From Nonomuraea candida (GTDB lineage Bacteria; Actinomycetota; Actinomycetes; Streptosporangiales; Streptosporangiaceae), in the NCBI RefSeq assembly GCF_000725485.1, contig NZ_JOAG01000032.1, forward strand, positions 1 through 64,000: a DNA stretch of 64,000 nt, given 5' to 3'. Under the pieces are notes generated by a model. It made no database searches, had not been told where the DNA came from, and saw only the letters and a program-made list of their open reading frames with translations. How positions within the stretch are numbered: the first letter of the stretch is position 1; each line of letters begins with the position of its first letter. A program made the position numbers and the translations under genes. Positions 1 through 10,590 of this stretch are shown in pieces.

Positions 1-354
1 CAGCGGGGTCTCCACCCCGAACAGGTTGACCACCGGCCCGAACGGCACGATCGAGAAGGCCAGGAACGCCGGCACCACCATGATCACCGGCGCGAGCAGG
101 TAGAGCACCTTGTCCACGGTGCGCGGGAAGATGTCCTCCTTCAGGCCCATCTTCAGGCCGTCGGCCACGGACTGCAGCAGGCCGAACTTGCCGGCCCGGT
201 TGGGGCCGTAGCGGTGCTGCATCCGCGAGATCAGCTTGCGCTCGAACCAGACGCCGAACAGGATGCCCAGCATCAGGAAGGCGAACAGCATGACGGCCTT
301 GATGATGGTGATCCACAGCGGATCGTGGCCGAAGTTCTCCAGAGTGGGACTCAT
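1..354 (-). CDS. nuoH: NADH-quinone oxidoreductase subunit H (partial, N-terminal 118 residues)
   Basis: Membrane subunit of complex I that helps form the quinone-binding site next to the peripheral arm. The gene runs off the left edge, so only the N-terminus is present. The translation begins [14 protein letters not shown], has a first hydrophobic helix ([16 protein letters not shown]) and then the family motif region [18 protein letters not shown], typical of NuoH/ND1. The ATG at 354 overlaps the nuoG TGA by four bases, so it is translationally coupled and the last visible member of the nuo operon. Confidence 0.96.
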   Translation of the reverse strand, partial: MSPTLENFGHDPLWITIIKAVMLFAFLMLGILFGVWFERKLISRMQHRYGPNRAGKFGLLQSVADGLKMGLKEDIFPRTVDKVLYLLAPVIMVVPAFLAFSIVPFGPVVNLFGVETPL

Positions 355-2726
355 GAGGCGCTCCCGATGGTGACGATGTCGCCGGCCACCGCGCGCAGGT
401 CACGCGTGACCGAGCAGCCGCCGGAGTTCGCCGGCACCCAGACCACGCGGTCGGGCAGATCGGCGATGCGCACCGGCAGGGTGACGTTCTCGCCCACGAC
501 GAGCTTGTCGCCGTCGGCCACGCCCAGCTCGGCGGCCGTGCTCTCGGAGACCAGTGCTTCGGCGGTGCGGGCGGTGCCCGCGAGGTACGGCTCGCCGTCC
601 TGCAGCCTGCCCTCGTCGAGCAGCAGGTGCCAGGTGGCCAGCAGCGCCTGGCCCTGCTCCGGCGCGTCCAGCGGGCGGGGCAGGGTGACCGGGGCGCTGA
701 CGCGGCTGCCGCGCCAGGAGCCCAGGCTGGACAGCTCGCGCCGGGCCGCCTTGGCGTCCGGCAGGCCCAGGTGCACGTCCATGCGGTCGGCCAGGTTGCC
801 GATCACGGCGAGGTCGGACTGGAGCCCCGGCACCTTGAGCGGCGCCTCGAAGGAGCGGCCCCGGCCCTCCCAGTTGACGAACGTGCCGCCCTTCTCCTGC
901 ACGGCGGCGACGGGCAGGACCACGTCGGCGCGGTCGGTGACGGCGCTGGCGCGGATCTCCAGGCTGACGATGAACGGCGTGTGCTCCAGCGCCTCCAGCG
1001 CGGCCGCCGGGTCGGGCAGGTCGTAGGGGTCGACCCCGGCGACGACCAGCGCGTCCAGCTCGCCGTCGCGGGCGGCGGCGAGGATGCCGGCCGTGTCGCG
1101 GCCGGGCGTGGCGGGCAGCGAGCCCACGTTCCACACCCTGGCGACCTCGGCCCTGGCGCTCTCGTCGTCCACCGGACGGCCGATCGGCAGCAGGTTGGGC
1201 AGCGCGCCGGCCTCGATCGCGCCGCGCTCACCGGCCCGGCGCGGGATCCAGGCGATCCGGGCGTCGGAGGCGGCGGCCAGGCGTACGAGGGCGGACAGCG
1301 CGCCGGGCACGGTGGCCAGGCGCTCGCCGGCCAGCACGATCGTGCCCTCGGCCAGCGTGCCGACCAGGTCGCCGATCGCGTCGGCCTCGGCGCCGGGCGC
1401 GGTGCGGATGAGCGTGCCGCCCATCTTCGCCAGGCCCGGGGAGGCGAACGGCGCGATCGAGGTGACCTTCAGGCCCTTCTTCTGCCACGCCTTGCGCAGG
1501 CGCAGGAAGACGATCGGCGACTCCTCCTCGGGCTCGAACCCGACGAGCAGCACGTGCGGGGCGTTCTCGAGGTCGGCGTAGCTGATCTCGATGCCCTTGC
1601 CGGCCACCGCGTGGGCCAGGAACTGCGCCTCCTCGGCGGAGTGCGGCCTGGCGCGGAAGTCGACGTCGTTGGTGCCGAGCGCGACCCTGGCGAACTTGGC
1701 GTAGGCGTAGGAGTCCTCGACCGTGACCCGGCCGCCGACCAGCACGCCGGCCTTGCCGCGCGCCTTGGCCAGGCCCTCGGCGGCCACCATCAGCGCCTCC
1801 GGCCACGAGGTGGGCACGAGCACGCCCTCCTCGTTGCGGACCAGCGGCTGCTTGAGGCGGTCGGGCTGCGTGGCGTAGGTGAACGCCCAGCGGCCCTTGT
1901 CGCAGTTCCACTCCTCGTTCACCTGCGGGTCGTTGCCCGCCAGGCGGCGGGTGACGCGGCCGCGCCGGTGGTCGGTGCGCAGGCTGCACCCGGAGGCGCA
2001 GTGCTCGCACGCACTGGGCGTGGAGACCAGGTCGAACGGGCGGGCGCGGAAGCGGTAGGCGGCGCCGGTGAGCGCGCCGACCGGGCAGATCTGCACCGTG
2101 TTGCCGGAGAAGTAGGAGTTGAACGGCTTGCCTTCGGCCGTGCGCACCTGCTCCTTGGCCCCGCGCTCGAAGAACTCGATGAGCGGGTCGCCGGCGATCT
2201 GGTCGGAGAAGCGGATGCAGCGCGCGCACTGGACGCAGCGCTCGCGGTCGAGCAGGACCTGCGTGGACAGCGGCAGCGGCTTGGGGAAGGTGCGCTTCTG
2301 CTCCTGGAACCTGGACTCGCCCTGGCCGTTGGACATGGCCTGGTTCTGCAGGGGGCACTCGCCGCCCTTGTCGCAGACCGGGCAGTCCAGCGGGTGGTTC
2401 ATCAGCAGCAGCTCCATGGCCCCGCGCTGCGCCTTCTCGGCGACCGGCGAGGTGAGCTGGGTCTGCACGACCATGCCCTCGGCGACCTCGATCGCGCAGG
2501 ACGGCTGCGGCTTGGGGAAGCCGCGGCCGTTGCCGGCGTCGGGGATGTCGACCAGGCACTGGCGGCAGTTGGCCGCCGGGTCGAGCAGCGGGTGGTCGCA
2601 GAACCGGGGGATCTGGATGCCCAGCAGCTCGGCGGCCCTGATGATCAAGGTGCCCTTGGGGACGCTGACCTGGAACCCGTCGATGGTCAGGGTCACCAGG
2701 TTCACTTCTGTCTCTACGACTGTCAC
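351..2726 (-). CDS. nuoG: NADH-quinone oxidoreductase subunit G (791 aa)
   Basis: Large iron-sulfur subunit of the complex I peripheral arm, passing electrons from NuoE/F towards NuoB/D. The N-terminus is a 2Fe-2S ferredoxin domain ([15 protein letters not shown]), followed by [13 protein letters not shown] and CVQCARC cluster motifs and a CEHCASGC motif; the C-terminal part is molybdopterin-oxidoreductase-like. Length is normal for actinobacterial NuoG. It starts with GTG at 2726, overlapping the nuoF stop by four bases, and ends overlapping nuoH. Long open frames on the opposite strand here are GC-bias artefacts. Confidence 0.97.
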   Translation of the reverse strand: MTVVETEVNLVTLTIDGFQVSVPKGTLIIRAAELLGIQIPRFCDHPLLDPAANCRQCLVDIPDAGNGRGFPKPQPSCAIEVAEGMVVQTQLTSPVAEKAQRGAMELLLMNHPLDCPVCDKGGECPLQNQAMSNGQGESRFQEQKRTFPKPLPLSTQVLLDRERCVQCARCIRFSDQIAGDPLIEFFERGAKEQVRTAEGKPFNSYFSGNTVQICPVGALTGAAYRFRARPFDLVSTPSACEHCASGCSLRTDHRRGRVTRRLAGNDPQVNEEWNCDKGRWAFTYATQPDRLKQPLVRNEEGVLVPTSWPEALMVAAEGLAKARGKAGVLVGGRVTVEDSYAYAKFARVALGTNDVDFRARPHSAEEAQFLAHAVAGKGIEISYADLENAPHVLLVGFEPEEESPIVFLRLRKAWQKKGLKVTSIAPFASPGLAKMGGTLIRTAPGAEADAIGDLVGTLAEGTIVLAGERLATVPGALSALVRLAAASDARIAWIPRRAGERGAIEAGALPNLLPIGRPVDDESARAEVARVWNVGSLPATPGRDTAGILAAARDGELDALVVAGVDPYDLPDPAAALEALEHTPFIVSLEIRASAVTDRADVVLPVAAVQEKGGTFVNWEGRGRSFEAPLKVPGLQSDLAVIGNLADRMDVHLGLPDAKAARRELSSLGSWRGSRVSAPVTLPRPLDAPEQGQALLATWHLLLDEGRLQDGEPYLAGTARTAEALVSESTAAELGVADGDKLVVGENVTLPVRIADLPDRVVWVPANSGGCSVTRDLRAVAGDIVTIGSAS

Positions 2727-4012
2727 TGCTCACCCCAGAGAGTGGACTTCTTCGGGTCGAACGGGCAGCCGCCGATCTCGAAGTGCTTGAGGTACTCCTC
2801 GCGGAAGTACTTCACCGAGGAGTGGATCGGGCTGGTCGCGCCGTCGCCCAGCGCGCAGAAGGAGCGACCCAGGATGTTGTCGGCGATGTCGGTGATCGTG
2901 GCCAGGTCGTCCTCGGTGCCCTGGCCCTTCTCCAGGCGCTTGAGCACCTGCTTGAGCCAGTACGTGCCCTCGCGGCAGGGCGTGCACTTGCCGCAGGACT
3001 CGTGGGCGTAGAACTCGGTCCAGCGCAGCACGGTACGGACCACGCAGGTGGTCTCGTCGAAGATCTGCAGCGCGCGGGTGCCGAGCATGGAGCCCTTGGC
3101 GCCGACCGCCTCGAAGTCGAGCGGCACGTCGAGGTGCTCGTCGGTGAAGATCGGCGTGGACGAGCCGCCCGGGGTCCAGAACTTGATCTGGTGCCCCTCG
3201 CGGATGCCGCCGGCCATGTCGAGCAGCTCGCGCAGCGTGATGCCGAGCGGGGCTTCGTACTGGCCGGGGCGGGTGACGTGGCCGCTGAGGGAGAAGATGC
3301 CGAAGCCCTTGGACTTCTCGGTGCCCATCCCGGCGAACCACTCGGCGCCGTTGGCGATGATCGAGGGAACAGACGCGATCGACTCGACGTTGTTCACGAC
3401 AGTAGGCGAGGCGTAGAGGCCCGCCACGGCCGGGAACGGGGGCTTGAGCCGCGGTTGACCTCTGAAGCCTTCCAGCGAGTCCAGCAGCGCCGTCTCCTCG
3501 CCACAGATGTAGGCGCCCGCGCCACTGTGCACGACGAGCTCCAGGTCATAGCCGGAGCCGAAGATGTCGCTGCCGAGATAGCCCTTCTCGTACGCCTCGC
3601 GCACGGCCGCGTGCAGCCGCCGGATGACGTGCAGCACCTCACCGCGCACGTAGATGAAGGCGTGGTTGGCCCGGATCGCGTAGGACGTGATGATGATGCC
3701 CTCGACCAGCGCGTGCGGGTTGGCCATCATCAGCGGGATGTCCTTGCAGGTGCCCGGCTCCGACTCGTCGGCGTTGACGACGAGATAGTGCGGCTTGCCG
3801 TCGCCCTGCGGGATGAAGCCCCACTTCATGCCCGTCGGGAAGCCGGCGCCGCCGCGGCCGCGCAGGCCGGAGTCCTTGACGGCCTGGATGACGGCGTCGG
3901 GCTCCATGCCCAGCGCCTTCCTGGCCGCCGCGTACTCGCCGTACACGTCGAGGGTGAAGGAGTTGGGCTGGTCCCAGTTGGCGGTCAGGACCGGTGTCAG
4001 AGTCGTGCTCAT
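2723..4012 (-). CDS. nuoF: NADH-quinone oxidoreductase subunit F, NADH-binding (429 aa)
   Basis: Carries the NADH site, FMN and the N3 4Fe-4S cluster; entry point for electrons into complex I. The glycine-rich [13 protein letters not shown] motif (NADH/FMN) and the cluster motif [12 protein letters not shown] are present, with a further Cys in [10 protein letters not shown]. The frame stays open upstream, but ATG at 4012 ([13 protein letters not shown]) is preferred because it overlaps the nuoE stop as ATGA and gives the family's usual length. Confidence 0.97.
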   Translation of the reverse strand: MSTTLTPVLTANWDQPNSFTLDVYGEYAAARKALGMEPDAVIQAVKDSGLRGRGGAGFPTGMKWGFIPQGDGKPHYLVVNADESEPGTCKDIPLMMANPHALVEGIIITSYAIRANHAFIYVRGEVLHVIRRLHAAVREAYEKGYLGSDIFGSGYDLELVVHSGAGAYICGEETALLDSLEGFRGQPRLKPPFPAVAGLYASPTVVNNVESIASVPSIIANGAEWFAGMGTEKSKGFGIFSLSGHVTRPGQYEAPLGITLRELLDMAGGIREGHQIKFWTPGGSSTPIFTDEHLDVPLDFEAVGAKGSMLGTRALQIFDETTCVVRTVLRWTEFYAHESCGKCTPCREGTYWLKQVLKRLEKGQGTEDDLATITDIADNILGRSFCALGDGATSPIHSSVKYFREEYLKHFEIGGCPFDPKKSTLWGEQ

Positions 4013-4665
4013 GCTTCGGGCGCCTTCCATCCCTTGGCCTTGGCGACCTTCAGGCCCTCCAGCGAGGGGCCGGCGGCCGAGGGGCCGTCGCCCGCGAGGT
4101 CGTCGGGCAGACCGGCGAGCACCCGCGAGGCCTCCTTGAAGGTGCACAGCTTCTTCGGGCCGCGCGTGGGCCGCACGTCCTTGCCGTCACGCAGGTCGTC
4201 GACGAGCTGCTTGGCCGACTCGGGCGTCTGGTTGTCGAAGAACTCCCAGTTGACCATCATGACCGGCGCGAAGTCGCAGGCCGCGTTGCACTCCAGGCGC
4301 TCCAGCGAGATCTTGCCGTCCGGGGTCGCCTCGTCGTGACGGACGCCGACGTGCTCCGACAGCTCCTCCCAGATCTGGTCGCCGCCCATGACGGCGCACA
4401 GCGCGTTGATGCACACGCCGACGTGATAGTCGCCCATGGGCTTGCGCTTGTACATGGTGTAGAAGGTCGCGACGCCGGTGACCTCGGCCTTGCTGAGGCC
4501 CAGCATCTCCGCGCAGAACTCCTGCCCGTCGTCCGAGACGTAGCCGTCCTCGGACTGCACGAGGTGGAGCAGCGGCAGCAGGGCGGAGCGGGTCTTGGGG
4601 TAACGCCCGATGATCTCCTTGGCGTCCCGCTCAAGACGCTCACGGATCTCCGGTGAGTATGTCAC
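4009..4665 (-). CDS. nuoE: NADH-quinone oxidoreductase subunit E, 2Fe-2S (218 aa)
   Basis: Thioredoxin-fold 2Fe-2S subunit (cluster N1a) of the NADH module. The four cluster ligands are visible as CINALC and CNAAC, spaced as in the family. The start is GTG at 4665 ([11 protein letters not shown]), overlapping the nuoD stop by four bases. A longer upstream open frame is an out-of-frame shadow of nuoD. The C-terminus carries an Ala/Gly/Pro-rich tail of about 50 residues beyond the conserved domain, common in actinobacteria. Confidence 0.96.
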   Translation of the reverse strand: MTYSPEIRERLERDAKEIIGRYPKTRSALLPLLHLVQSEDGYVSDDGQEFCAEMLGLSKAEVTGVATFYTMYKRKPMGDYHVGVCINALCAVMGGDQIWEELSEHVGVRHDEATPDGKISLERLECNAACDFAPVMMVNWEFFDNQTPESAKQLVDDLRDGKDVRPTRGPKKLCTFKEASRVLAGLPDDLAGDGPSAAGPSLEGLKVAKAKGWKAPEA

Positions 4666-5987
4666 CGGTCCACACCTCCCATGACGGGGTCGATAGAAGC
4701 CACCGCGGCGATCACGTCGGCGATCTGGCCGCCCTCCGCCATCGCGGGGAAGCTCTGCAGGTTGCAGAAGGACGGCTCGCGGAAGTGCACGCGGTAGGGC
4801 CGGGTGCCGCCGTCGCTGACGACGTGGGCGCCGAGCTCGCCCTTGGGCGACTCGATGCTGGCGTACGCCTGCCCGGCCGGCACCCGGAAGCCCTCGGTCA
4901 CCAGCTTGAAGTGGTGGATGAGGGCCTCCATGGAGGTGCCCATGATGTGCGCGATGTGGTCGGGCGAGTTGCCGAACCCGTCGGGGCCGAGCGCGAGCTG
5001 CGCGGGCCAGCCGATCTTCTTGTCCTCGATCATCACGGGGTCGCCCTTGAGCGGGCCGGCGATGCGGTCCAGCGCCTGCTCGATGATCTTGAGGGACTCC
5101 TCCATCTCCTTCATGCGGACGAGGTAGCGCGAGTAGACGTCGCAGCCGCGCTCGGTGGCGACGTCGAACTCGTAGGTCTCGTAACCGCAGTAGGGCTGCG
5201 ACTTGCGCAGGTCCCACGGCAGGCCGGCGGCGCGCAGGATCGGCCCGGTGACGCCGAGCGCCATGCACCCGGTCAGGTCGAGGTAGGCCACGTCCTTGGT
5301 GCGGCGCACGTAGACCGGGTTCTCGTCGAGGAGCTTGCGGATGTCCTTGATCCGCTTGGGCATCTCCTTGAGGAATTCGCCGATCTTGTCCACCGCGCCC
5401 GCGGGCAGGTCCACGCTGACGCCGCCGGGGCGGATGTAGGCGTGGTTCATGCGCAGGCCGGTGATGTACTCGAACAGGTCCATGATCATCTCACGATCGC
5501 GGTACCCGAAGAGGAACGGCGTGGTCGCGCCCAGCTCCATGCCGAACGTGCCCATCGCGACCAGGTGCGAGGCGATGCGGTTGAGCTCCATCATCATCAC
5601 GCGGATGGCCTGCGCGCGGTCGGGCACGCGGTCCTCGATGCCGAGCAGCTTCTCCACGCCCAGGCAGTAGGCCGTCTCGTTGAAGATCGGCGAGAGGTAG
5701 TCCATGCGGGTCACGAACGTGGTCCCCTGGGTCCACGTCCGGTACTCCATGTTCTTCTCGATGCCGGTGTGCAGGTAGCCGATGACGCCGCGCGCCTCGG
5801 TGACCGTCTCACCGTCGAGCGTCAGGACCAGCCGGAGCACGCCGTGCGTGGACGGGTGCTGGGGGCCCATGTTGACGACGAGGCGCTCCTCCTCGGCGTC
5901 GCGCACGCCACTGACGACCTGGTCCCAGTCGGCGCCGTTGACCGAGTAGACCGTGCCCTCGGTCGCCTCGTCATAAGCGGTGCTCAT
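4662..5987 (-). CDS. nuoD: NADH-quinone oxidoreductase subunit D (441 aa)
   Basis: 49-kDa homologue; with NuoB it forms the quinone-reduction chamber. The protein contains [15 protein letters not shown] near residue 40, the hallmark of NuoD, and an intact C-terminus ending in the family-typical [12 protein letters not shown] at 5987 lies 46 bases after nuoC, the longest gap among nuoB-H. The 3' end overlaps nuoE. Confidence 0.97.
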   Translation of the reverse strand: MSTAYDEATEGTVYSVNGADWDQVVSGVRDAEEERLVVNMGPQHPSTHGVLRLVLTLDGETVTEARGVIGYLHTGIEKNMEYRTWTQGTTFVTRMDYLSPIFNETAYCLGVEKLLGIEDRVPDRAQAIRVMMMELNRIASHLVAMGTFGMELGATTPFLFGYRDREMIMDLFEYITGLRMNHAYIRPGGVSVDLPAGAVDKIGEFLKEMPKRIKDIRKLLDENPVYVRRTKDVAYLDLTGCMALGVTGPILRAAGLPWDLRKSQPYCGYETYEFDVATERGCDVYSRYLVRMKEMEESLKIIEQALDRIAGPLKGDPVMIEDKKIGWPAQLALGPDGFGNSPDHIAHIMGTSMEALIHHFKLVTEGFRVPAGQAYASIESPKGELGAHVVSDGGTRPYRVHFREPSFCNLQSFPAMAEGGQIADVIAAVASIDPVMGGVDR

Positions 5988-6033
5988 GAGTGTTCCTCCC
6001 TACGGTCGTCAACGCTCAGCTCCACAAGGTCAC

Positions 6034-6729
6034 TCACGCGTAGCTCCTCCTGTGGTCCGGCGAGGGGATGGTGGCGCCGCGGTATTCCACCGGGATGCCG
6101 CCGAGCGGGTAGTCCTTGCGCTGCGGGTGACCGTCCCAGTCGTCCGGCATCATGATCCGGGTGAGCGCGGGGTGACCGTCGAAGATGATCCCGAAGAAGT
6201 CGTACGCCTCGCGCTCGTGCCAGTCGTGACCAGGGTAGACGCTGACCGTGGATGGGATGTGCGGGTCGGAGTCAGGGGCGCTGACCTCGACGCGCACGCG
6301 CCGGTTGTGCGTGATCGAGCACAGGTGGATGACCGCGTGCAGCTCCTCGCCCGCCAGGTGCGGGTAGTGCACGCCCGACACGCCGAGCGAGAGCTCGAAG
6401 CGCAGGGCGGGGTCGTCGCGCAGCTTCTGGCAGACCTCGACCAGGCGCTCGCGCTTGACGTGCAGGGTCAGCTCGCCGCGGTCGACGACCACGCGCTCGA
6501 TCGCGTCGTCGAGCGCGAGGGTGTCGACGATCTCGTCGAAGTAGCTCCCGTACGGGCGCGGCGTCGAGATCTGCGGCGCCCGGCGCACGACGAGGCCGCC
6601 GTAGCCGGAGGTGTCGCCGGTGTCGTTGGCGCCGAACATGCCCCGGCGCGCGACGGGCGGCTCCTGGGCCGCCGGCACCTCGGGGACCTGCGCGTCCGGG
6701 ACCTCGGGGAGGTTGTCGGGCGAGGTCAC
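6034..6729 (-). CDS. nuoC: NADH-quinone oxidoreductase subunit C (231 aa)
   Basis: 30-kDa subunit of the hydrogenase-like module. The signature [20 protein letters not shown] and the C-terminal [16 protein letters not shown] are present. GTG at 6729 ([10 protein letters not shown]) overlaps the nuoB TGA. The first ~55 residues form a Pro/Glu/Val-rich low-complexity extension before the conserved domain, as in other actinobacterial NuoC proteins. Confidence 0.96.
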   Translation of the reverse strand: MTSPDNLPEVPDAQVPEVPAAQEPPVARRGMFGANDTGDTSGYGGLVVRRAPQISTPRPYGSYFDEIVDTLALDDAIERVVVDRGELTLHVKRERLVEVCQKLRDDPALRFELSLGVSGVHYPHLAGEELHAVIHLCSITHNRRVRVEVSAPDSDPHIPSTVSVYPGHDWHEREAYDFFGIIFDGHPALTRIMMPDDWDGHPQRKDYPLGGIPVEYRGATIPSPDHRRSYA

Positions 6730-7277
6730 TTCGAGGCCCCCTGGTCGATCAGCGGCAGCGTGCGCAGCGCCTGCAGCTCGAGCTCCTCGATCTGCTTGGC
6801 GCGGTGCGCGCCGAACTTCATGTTCTGGATCTTGTCGTGCAGCTTGACGATCGCGTCGATGAGCATCTCGGGCCGCGGCGGGCAGCCCGGCAGGTAGATG
6901 TCGACGGGCACGACGTGGTCGACGCCCTGGACGATCGCGTAGTTGTTGAACATGCCGCCGCTGGAGGCGCACACGCCCATGGCGATGACCCACTTGGGCT
7001 CGGCCATCTGGTCGTAGATCTGGCGCAGGACGGGTGCCATCTTCTGCGACACGCGCCCGGCCACGATCATGAGGTCGGCCTGGCGGGGAGACGCCGAAGC
7101 GCGCTCCATACCGAAGCGCGCCAGGTCGTAGTGGGGGCCACCGGTGGCCATCAGCTCGATGGCGCAACACGCGAGGCCGAACGTGGCCGGCCACACGGAG
7201 TTCTTACGCGCCCATCCGGCGGCCGCTTCGACCGTGCTGAGGATGAACCCGCTGGGGAGTTTCTCTTCAAGTCCCAT
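6726..7277 (-). CDS. nuoB: NADH-quinone oxidoreductase subunit B (183 aa)
   Basis: Carries terminal cluster N2 that reduces menaquinone. The tandem cysteines (ACCAIELM) plus [14 protein letters not shown] and LPGCPPRPE supply the four ligands. ATG at 7277 is two bases after the nuoA stop and is followed by the canonical [11 protein letters not shown]-terminus. Confidence 0.97.
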   Translation of the reverse strand: MGLEEKLPSGFILSTVEAAAGWARKNSVWPATFGLACCAIELMATGGPHYDLARFGMERASASPRQADLMIVAGRVSQKMAPVLRQIYDQMAEPKWVIAMGVCASSGGMFNNYAIVQGVDHVVPVDIYLPGCPPRPEMLIDAIVKLHDKIQNMKFGAHRAKQIEELELQALRTLPLIDQGASK

Positions 7278-7279
7278 TT

Positions 7280-7675
7280 TCAGTCCCAGTCCAGACCCTT
7301 GCGGCGCCACACGTACGCGTAGGCCACGAGCACGGTGACGATGAACAGCAGCATCTCGACGAGCGCGAACAGCCCCAGGCCCGAAGAGAGGATGCGGCCG
7401 AGGTCGTCCGTCTGCGGAGCGAACGAGACGGCCCACGGGTAGAGGAAGATGATCTCGATGTCGAAGACGATGAAGAGCATCGCCGTGACCATGTATTTGA
7501 GCGGGAACCGTCCACCACCGACAGGCTGGGGCGTGGGCTCGATGCCGCATTCGTAGGCGTCGAGCTTGGCGCGGTTCCAGCGCTTGGGACCGGTGAAGGG
7601 AGCGATGGCGACCGAGAAGATCGCGAAGCCCCCCGCGAGAACGGCGAGCACCAGGATGGGCACGTAAAGGTCCAT
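7280..7675 (-). CDS. nuoA: NADH-quinone oxidoreductase subunit A (131 aa)
   Basis: Small membrane subunit of complex I with three predicted helices (residues ~5-25, ~68-88, ~98-120). It contains [18 protein letters not shown], including the conserved YECG of the ND3/NuoA loop, and [13 protein letters not shown]. It is the first nuo gene, 64 bases downstream of menJ; I see no separate Rex operator in that gap, so transcription from the menJ promoter is likely. Confidence 0.96.
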   Translation of the reverse strand: MDLYVPILVLAVLAGGFAIFSVAIAPFTGPKRWNRAKLDAYECGIEPTPQPVGGGRFPLKYMVTAMLFIVFDIEIIFLYPWAVSFAPQTDDLGRILSSGLGLFALVEMLLFIVTVLVAYAYVWRRKGLDWD

Positions 7676-7739
7676 CGCTACGCCTCCTCTGGAGTCGCCG
7701 CGCGCGCGGGCGCGCAGCCGGATCTGTTGATTGCGAGAT

Positions 7740-8978
7740 TCATGCTGATGGCGCGACCTTCGAGAGTGCGTTGATGATCATGTCGGACGCATCGCCTCGC
7801 CGGTCGGTGAGATTACCAAGGAGTTTGAGCGCGAAGCGCATCAGTCTCGGGTGGGGCAACCCGTGCCTGGTGCCGAAGCTCATCACACCCGGCTTCCCGA
7901 TCGCCTCGACGAACAACCTGCCGAGCGTGAAATAACCGCCGTAGGCGTCCTTCAGAACCTGAGGATAGGTGCGCAGGATCCGCTCCCGTCGCGCGGGGGT
8001 GGTGTCCGCGAGCGCCCTGGCGATGACCTCGGCGGCGATCTCCCCGGTCTCCATGGCGTAGGCGATGCCCTCGCCGTTGAACGGGTTGATCGACCCGCCG
8101 GAGTCTCCCACGAGAACGAGGCCGCGCGTGTAGTGGGGCTGCCTGTTGAAGGCCATCGGGAGCGCGGCGCCGCGGATCGGGCGCGTCATGTTCTCCTCGG
8201 TGAAGCCCCAGTCGGCCGGCATGGAACGGCACCACCGCCGCAGCAGGTCGCGGTAGTCGATGTTGCCGAAATGTGAGCTGGTGTTGAGCAGGCCGAGCCC
8301 GACGTTGGCGGTGCCGTCGCCCACGCCGAAGACCCAGCCGTAGCCGGGCAGCAGCGTGTCGCCGTCCCACAGCTCCAGCCAGGTCTCCAGGTAGTCGTCG
8401 TCGTGGCGCGGGCTCTCGAAGTAGGTCCGCACCGCCACGCCCATCGGGCGGTCCTCCCGCTTGTGCAGGCCCATGCCCAGGGCCAGGCGGGTGCTGTTGC
8501 CGTCGGCGGCCACGACCACGCGGCTGCGGAACTCGCGGCCGTCCTTGGTGGTCACGCCCACGATGTGGCCGCTGCGGTCGTCGAGCACGGGGCCGGTGAC
8601 GGTGACGCCCTCCATGAGGCGCACGCCGTTCTTGACCGCGTTGGCGGCGACGATCTGGTCGAAGTCCTGGCGGGTGCGGACGAGCCCGAAGTCGGGGAAG
8701 CGCTCCAGCTGGGGCCAGTCGAGCTCGAAGCGCAGGCCGCCGCCGACGACGCGCAGGCCCTTGTTCCTGACCCAGCCGGGGGCGTCGATGTCGACGCCCA
8801 TGTTCTGCAGCTGCTTGACCGCGCGCGGGGTCAGGCCGTCGCCGCAGACCTTCTCGCGGGGGAACCTGGTCTTCTCCAGGAGCAGGACGTCGAGCCCCGC
8901 CTGGGCCAGGTAGAACGCGGTCGCGGAACCGGCGGGACCGGCGCCGACGACGATGACGTCGGCGTCGCCAGTGCTCAT
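7740..8978 (-). CDS. menJ: Geranylgeranyl reductase family FAD oxidoreductase, likely menaquinone reductase MenJ (412 aa)
   Basis: Flavoprotein predicted to saturate an isoprene unit of the menaquinone side chain, the role shown for mycobacterial MenJ. The N-terminal FAD motif is VVGAGPAGSATAFYLAQAG, followed by EKTRFPREKVCGDGLTPRAV, and the second FAD motif is LVGDSGGSINPFNGEGI. It lies between menG and nuoA on the same strand, which favours the quinone role over chlorophyll or archaeal lipid functions of the wider family. A perfect Rex operator sits 140 bases upstream of its start. Confidence 0.85.
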   Translation of the reverse strand: MSTGDADVIVVGAGPAGSATAFYLAQAGLDVLLLEKTRFPREKVCGDGLTPRAVKQLQNMGVDIDAPGWVRNKGLRVVGGGLRFELDWPQLERFPDFGLVRTRQDFDQIVAANAVKNGVRLMEGVTVTGPVLDDRSGHIVGVTTKDGREFRSRVVVAADGNSTRLALGMGLHKREDRPMGVAVRTYFESPRHDDDYLETWLELWDGDTLLPGYGWVFGVGDGTANVGLGLLNTSSHFGNIDYRDLLRRWCRSMPADWGFTEENMTRPIRGAALPMAFNRQPHYTRGLVLVGDSGGSINPFNGEGIAYAMETGEIAAEVIARALADTTPARRERILRTYPQVLKDAYGGYFTLGRLFVEAIGKPGVMSFGTRHGLPHPRLMRFALKLLGNLTDRRGDASDMIINALSKVAPSA

Positions 8979-9117
8979 GGTCGCGCCCGCTTCGCCACTC
9001 GTTGGCTGCGCTCTCTCGCGGCGAGCTCCTGCGCTCGGTGTGTGGCTGTTGGCACGGTCACTGGACTGTCCTGTCCCTACACGCTCGAAGGCCTCGGGGT
9101 GTCGCGCCTTCGTTCCT

Positions 9118-9135
9118 TTGTGAACCCCTTCACAA
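9118..9135. promoter_or_regulatory. Rex operator upstream of menJ-nuo
   Basis: The 18-base sequence TTGTGAACCCCTTCACAA is a perfect inverted repeat matching the Rex consensus TTGTGAA-N4-TTCACAA. Rex represses respiratory genes when NAD+ is high and releases DNA on NADH binding; rex itself is encoded in this window. The site lies 140 bases upstream of menJ in the menG-menJ gap (8979-9605), which otherwise holds no convincing gene, only the menG terminator hairpin and GC-rich spacer. Confidence 0.9.
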
Positions 9136-9514
9136 ACTTACCGGCCCGCAGTCTACTGCTTTTCGCGTACATAGTGGCAGTCGGGGTACGGTTCTGTGAT
9201 CCAAGGGGACGGCGTGTCGCCTGAGGCAGCGCAGTCATGATCGTCACGCTAGCAGCAGGCTCCCGGACGCTCAGAGGCCCGCCCGCCAGGCGATGCCGTC
9301 TCGAGACTTCTCTCCGGCCGCGCCCGCCCGCCGTGCCGGGCCGGAAGCCGGGCCGGAAATCGCCGAACCGGCGATTGACCCCGTTCCTCGTCCCCGCCCA
9401 CTTCGGCCGGTTGATTGTGCGCTCGAAATGACGGCGCCGGGCGAGTTTCGGCCGGGCGGAATCGGCGGAGCGCGAAGTCGGGAACGGCGGCAGAATGACA
9501 ATCCCGATAATCGG

Positions 9515-9538
9515 CCGGCCGCCGATTTCGGCGGCCGG
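9515..9538 (-). terminator. Probable terminator of menG
   Basis: Perfect 11-bp stem (CCGGCCGCCGA / TCGGCGGCCGG) about 70 bases past the menG stop. There is no U-tract, as usual for actinobacterial hairpins. A second smaller hairpin (8-bp stem, 3-base loop) is at 9358-9376. Confidence 0.55.
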
Positions 9539-9605
9539 GCCCCTGGCCTCACATGGCGTCCCGGCTCAGGGGGCCGGACCCTCTGCCCTCGCCTGGCGGC
9601 CCGGC

Positions 9606-10322
9606 TCAGGCGGGCTTGAAGCCCCGGTGCATGGCGACGATCCCCATCGTGAGGTTGCGCCAGGCCACCCGCTCCCAGCCGGCCTCCTGGATGGTGCGCG
9701 CCAGCGTGGGCTGGTCGGGCCAGTCCCTGATCGACTCCGCCAGATACTCGTAGGAGTCGTCGTTGGAGCCGAACACCTTGGCCACCTTCGGCAGCAGCCG
9801 CATCAGGTATTCGCGGTAGACCAGGTCGAACGGGCCGAACGTGACGTGCGAGAACTCCAGGATCACCAGCCGCCCGCCCGGCTTGGTCACCCGCAGCATC
9901 TCCCGCAGCGCCGCCGAGGTGTCGTGCACGTTGCGCAGCGCCACCGAGATCGTCACCGCGTCGAACACCTCGTCGGCGAACGGCAGCCGCATCGCGTCAC
10001 CGGCGACGAACGGCACCCCCGGCCCCGACAGCGCGTTGCCGCCATGGCGCCGCACCCCGGTGCGCAGCATGCCCAGCGAGAAGTCCGAGGCGATCGCCCG
10101 CGCGCCCAAGGTGGTGAACGTGTCGGTGGACGTGCCCGTGCCGGCGCCCAGGTCGAGCACCAGCTCCCCTGGCCCGGCGTCGACGGCGGCGGCCACCGCC
10201 TTGCGCCAGAGCCTGACCTGCCCGAGGGAGATCACGTCGTTGACCAGGTCGTAGCGCCGGGCGGTGCGATCGAACATCGCGGCGACCTCATCCGGCTGTT
10301 TGTCCAACTGAGCGCGCGTCAT
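9606..10322 (-). CDS. menG: Demethylmenaquinone methyltransferase (238 aa)
   Basis: SAM-dependent C-methyltransferase of the UbiE/MenG family, last methylation of menaquinone. The SAM motif [16 protein letters not shown], the family N-terminal signature [16 protein letters not shown], and the C-terminal end [16 protein letters not shown] are present. ATG at 10322 ([14 protein letters not shown]) was chosen over an upstream in-frame ATG because the upstream extension is Pro/Arg-rich and lacks homology-like features. It precedes menJ and nuo on the same strand. Confidence 0.95.
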   Translation of the reverse strand: MTRAQLDKQPDEVAAMFDRTARRYDLVNDVISLGQVRLWRKAVAAAVDAGPGELVLDLGAGTGTSTDTFTTLGARAIASDFSLGMLRTGVRRHGGNALSGPGVPFVAGDAMRLPFADEVFDAVTISVALRNVHDTSAALREMLRVTKPGGRLVILEFSHVTFGPFDLVYREYLMRLLPKVAKVFGSNDDSYEYLAESIRDWPDQPTLARTIQEAGWERVAWRNLTMGIVAMHRGFKPA

Positions 10323-10446
10323 GCCCCACAGCCTATTGGTGCGGGCCGGCGGCGCCGCGGCGTGCCGGGCGCCACGGGAACCCGCGGGCGGGGAAGCGCC
10401 GCCACACGCCGCCACCCCAGGGAGACCGGGCGGGCGACGAAGCGCC

Positions 10447-10520
10447 CCGGAGGGCGGCGGGGCCGACATCGTCCGGAGGGCGGCGGGCCCGACAGCGCCC
10501 GGGAGGGCGGCGGGCCCGCC
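10447..10520. repeat. 26-bp tandem repeat, about three copies
   Basis: Three successive copies of a 26-base unit starting CCGGAGGGCGGCGGG lie in the intergenic region between menG and the propeller gene (copies start near 10447, 10473 and 10499). The third copy has one extra G and diverges at its end. No gene is seen in 10323-10590. Confidence 0.7.
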
Positions 10521-10590
10521 GTCATGCCCATCCGGGAGAATCGACGGAAAGTAGCCGCATGGCTACCGATCGTCTGCTAGTTGTTGGGGA

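Noticed and set aside
627..3011. Long plus-strand open frame antisense to nuoG/nuoF
   Set aside because: Arg/Gly/Ala/Gln-rich translation typical of GC-bias shadows; the minus-strand genes have clear conserved motifs.
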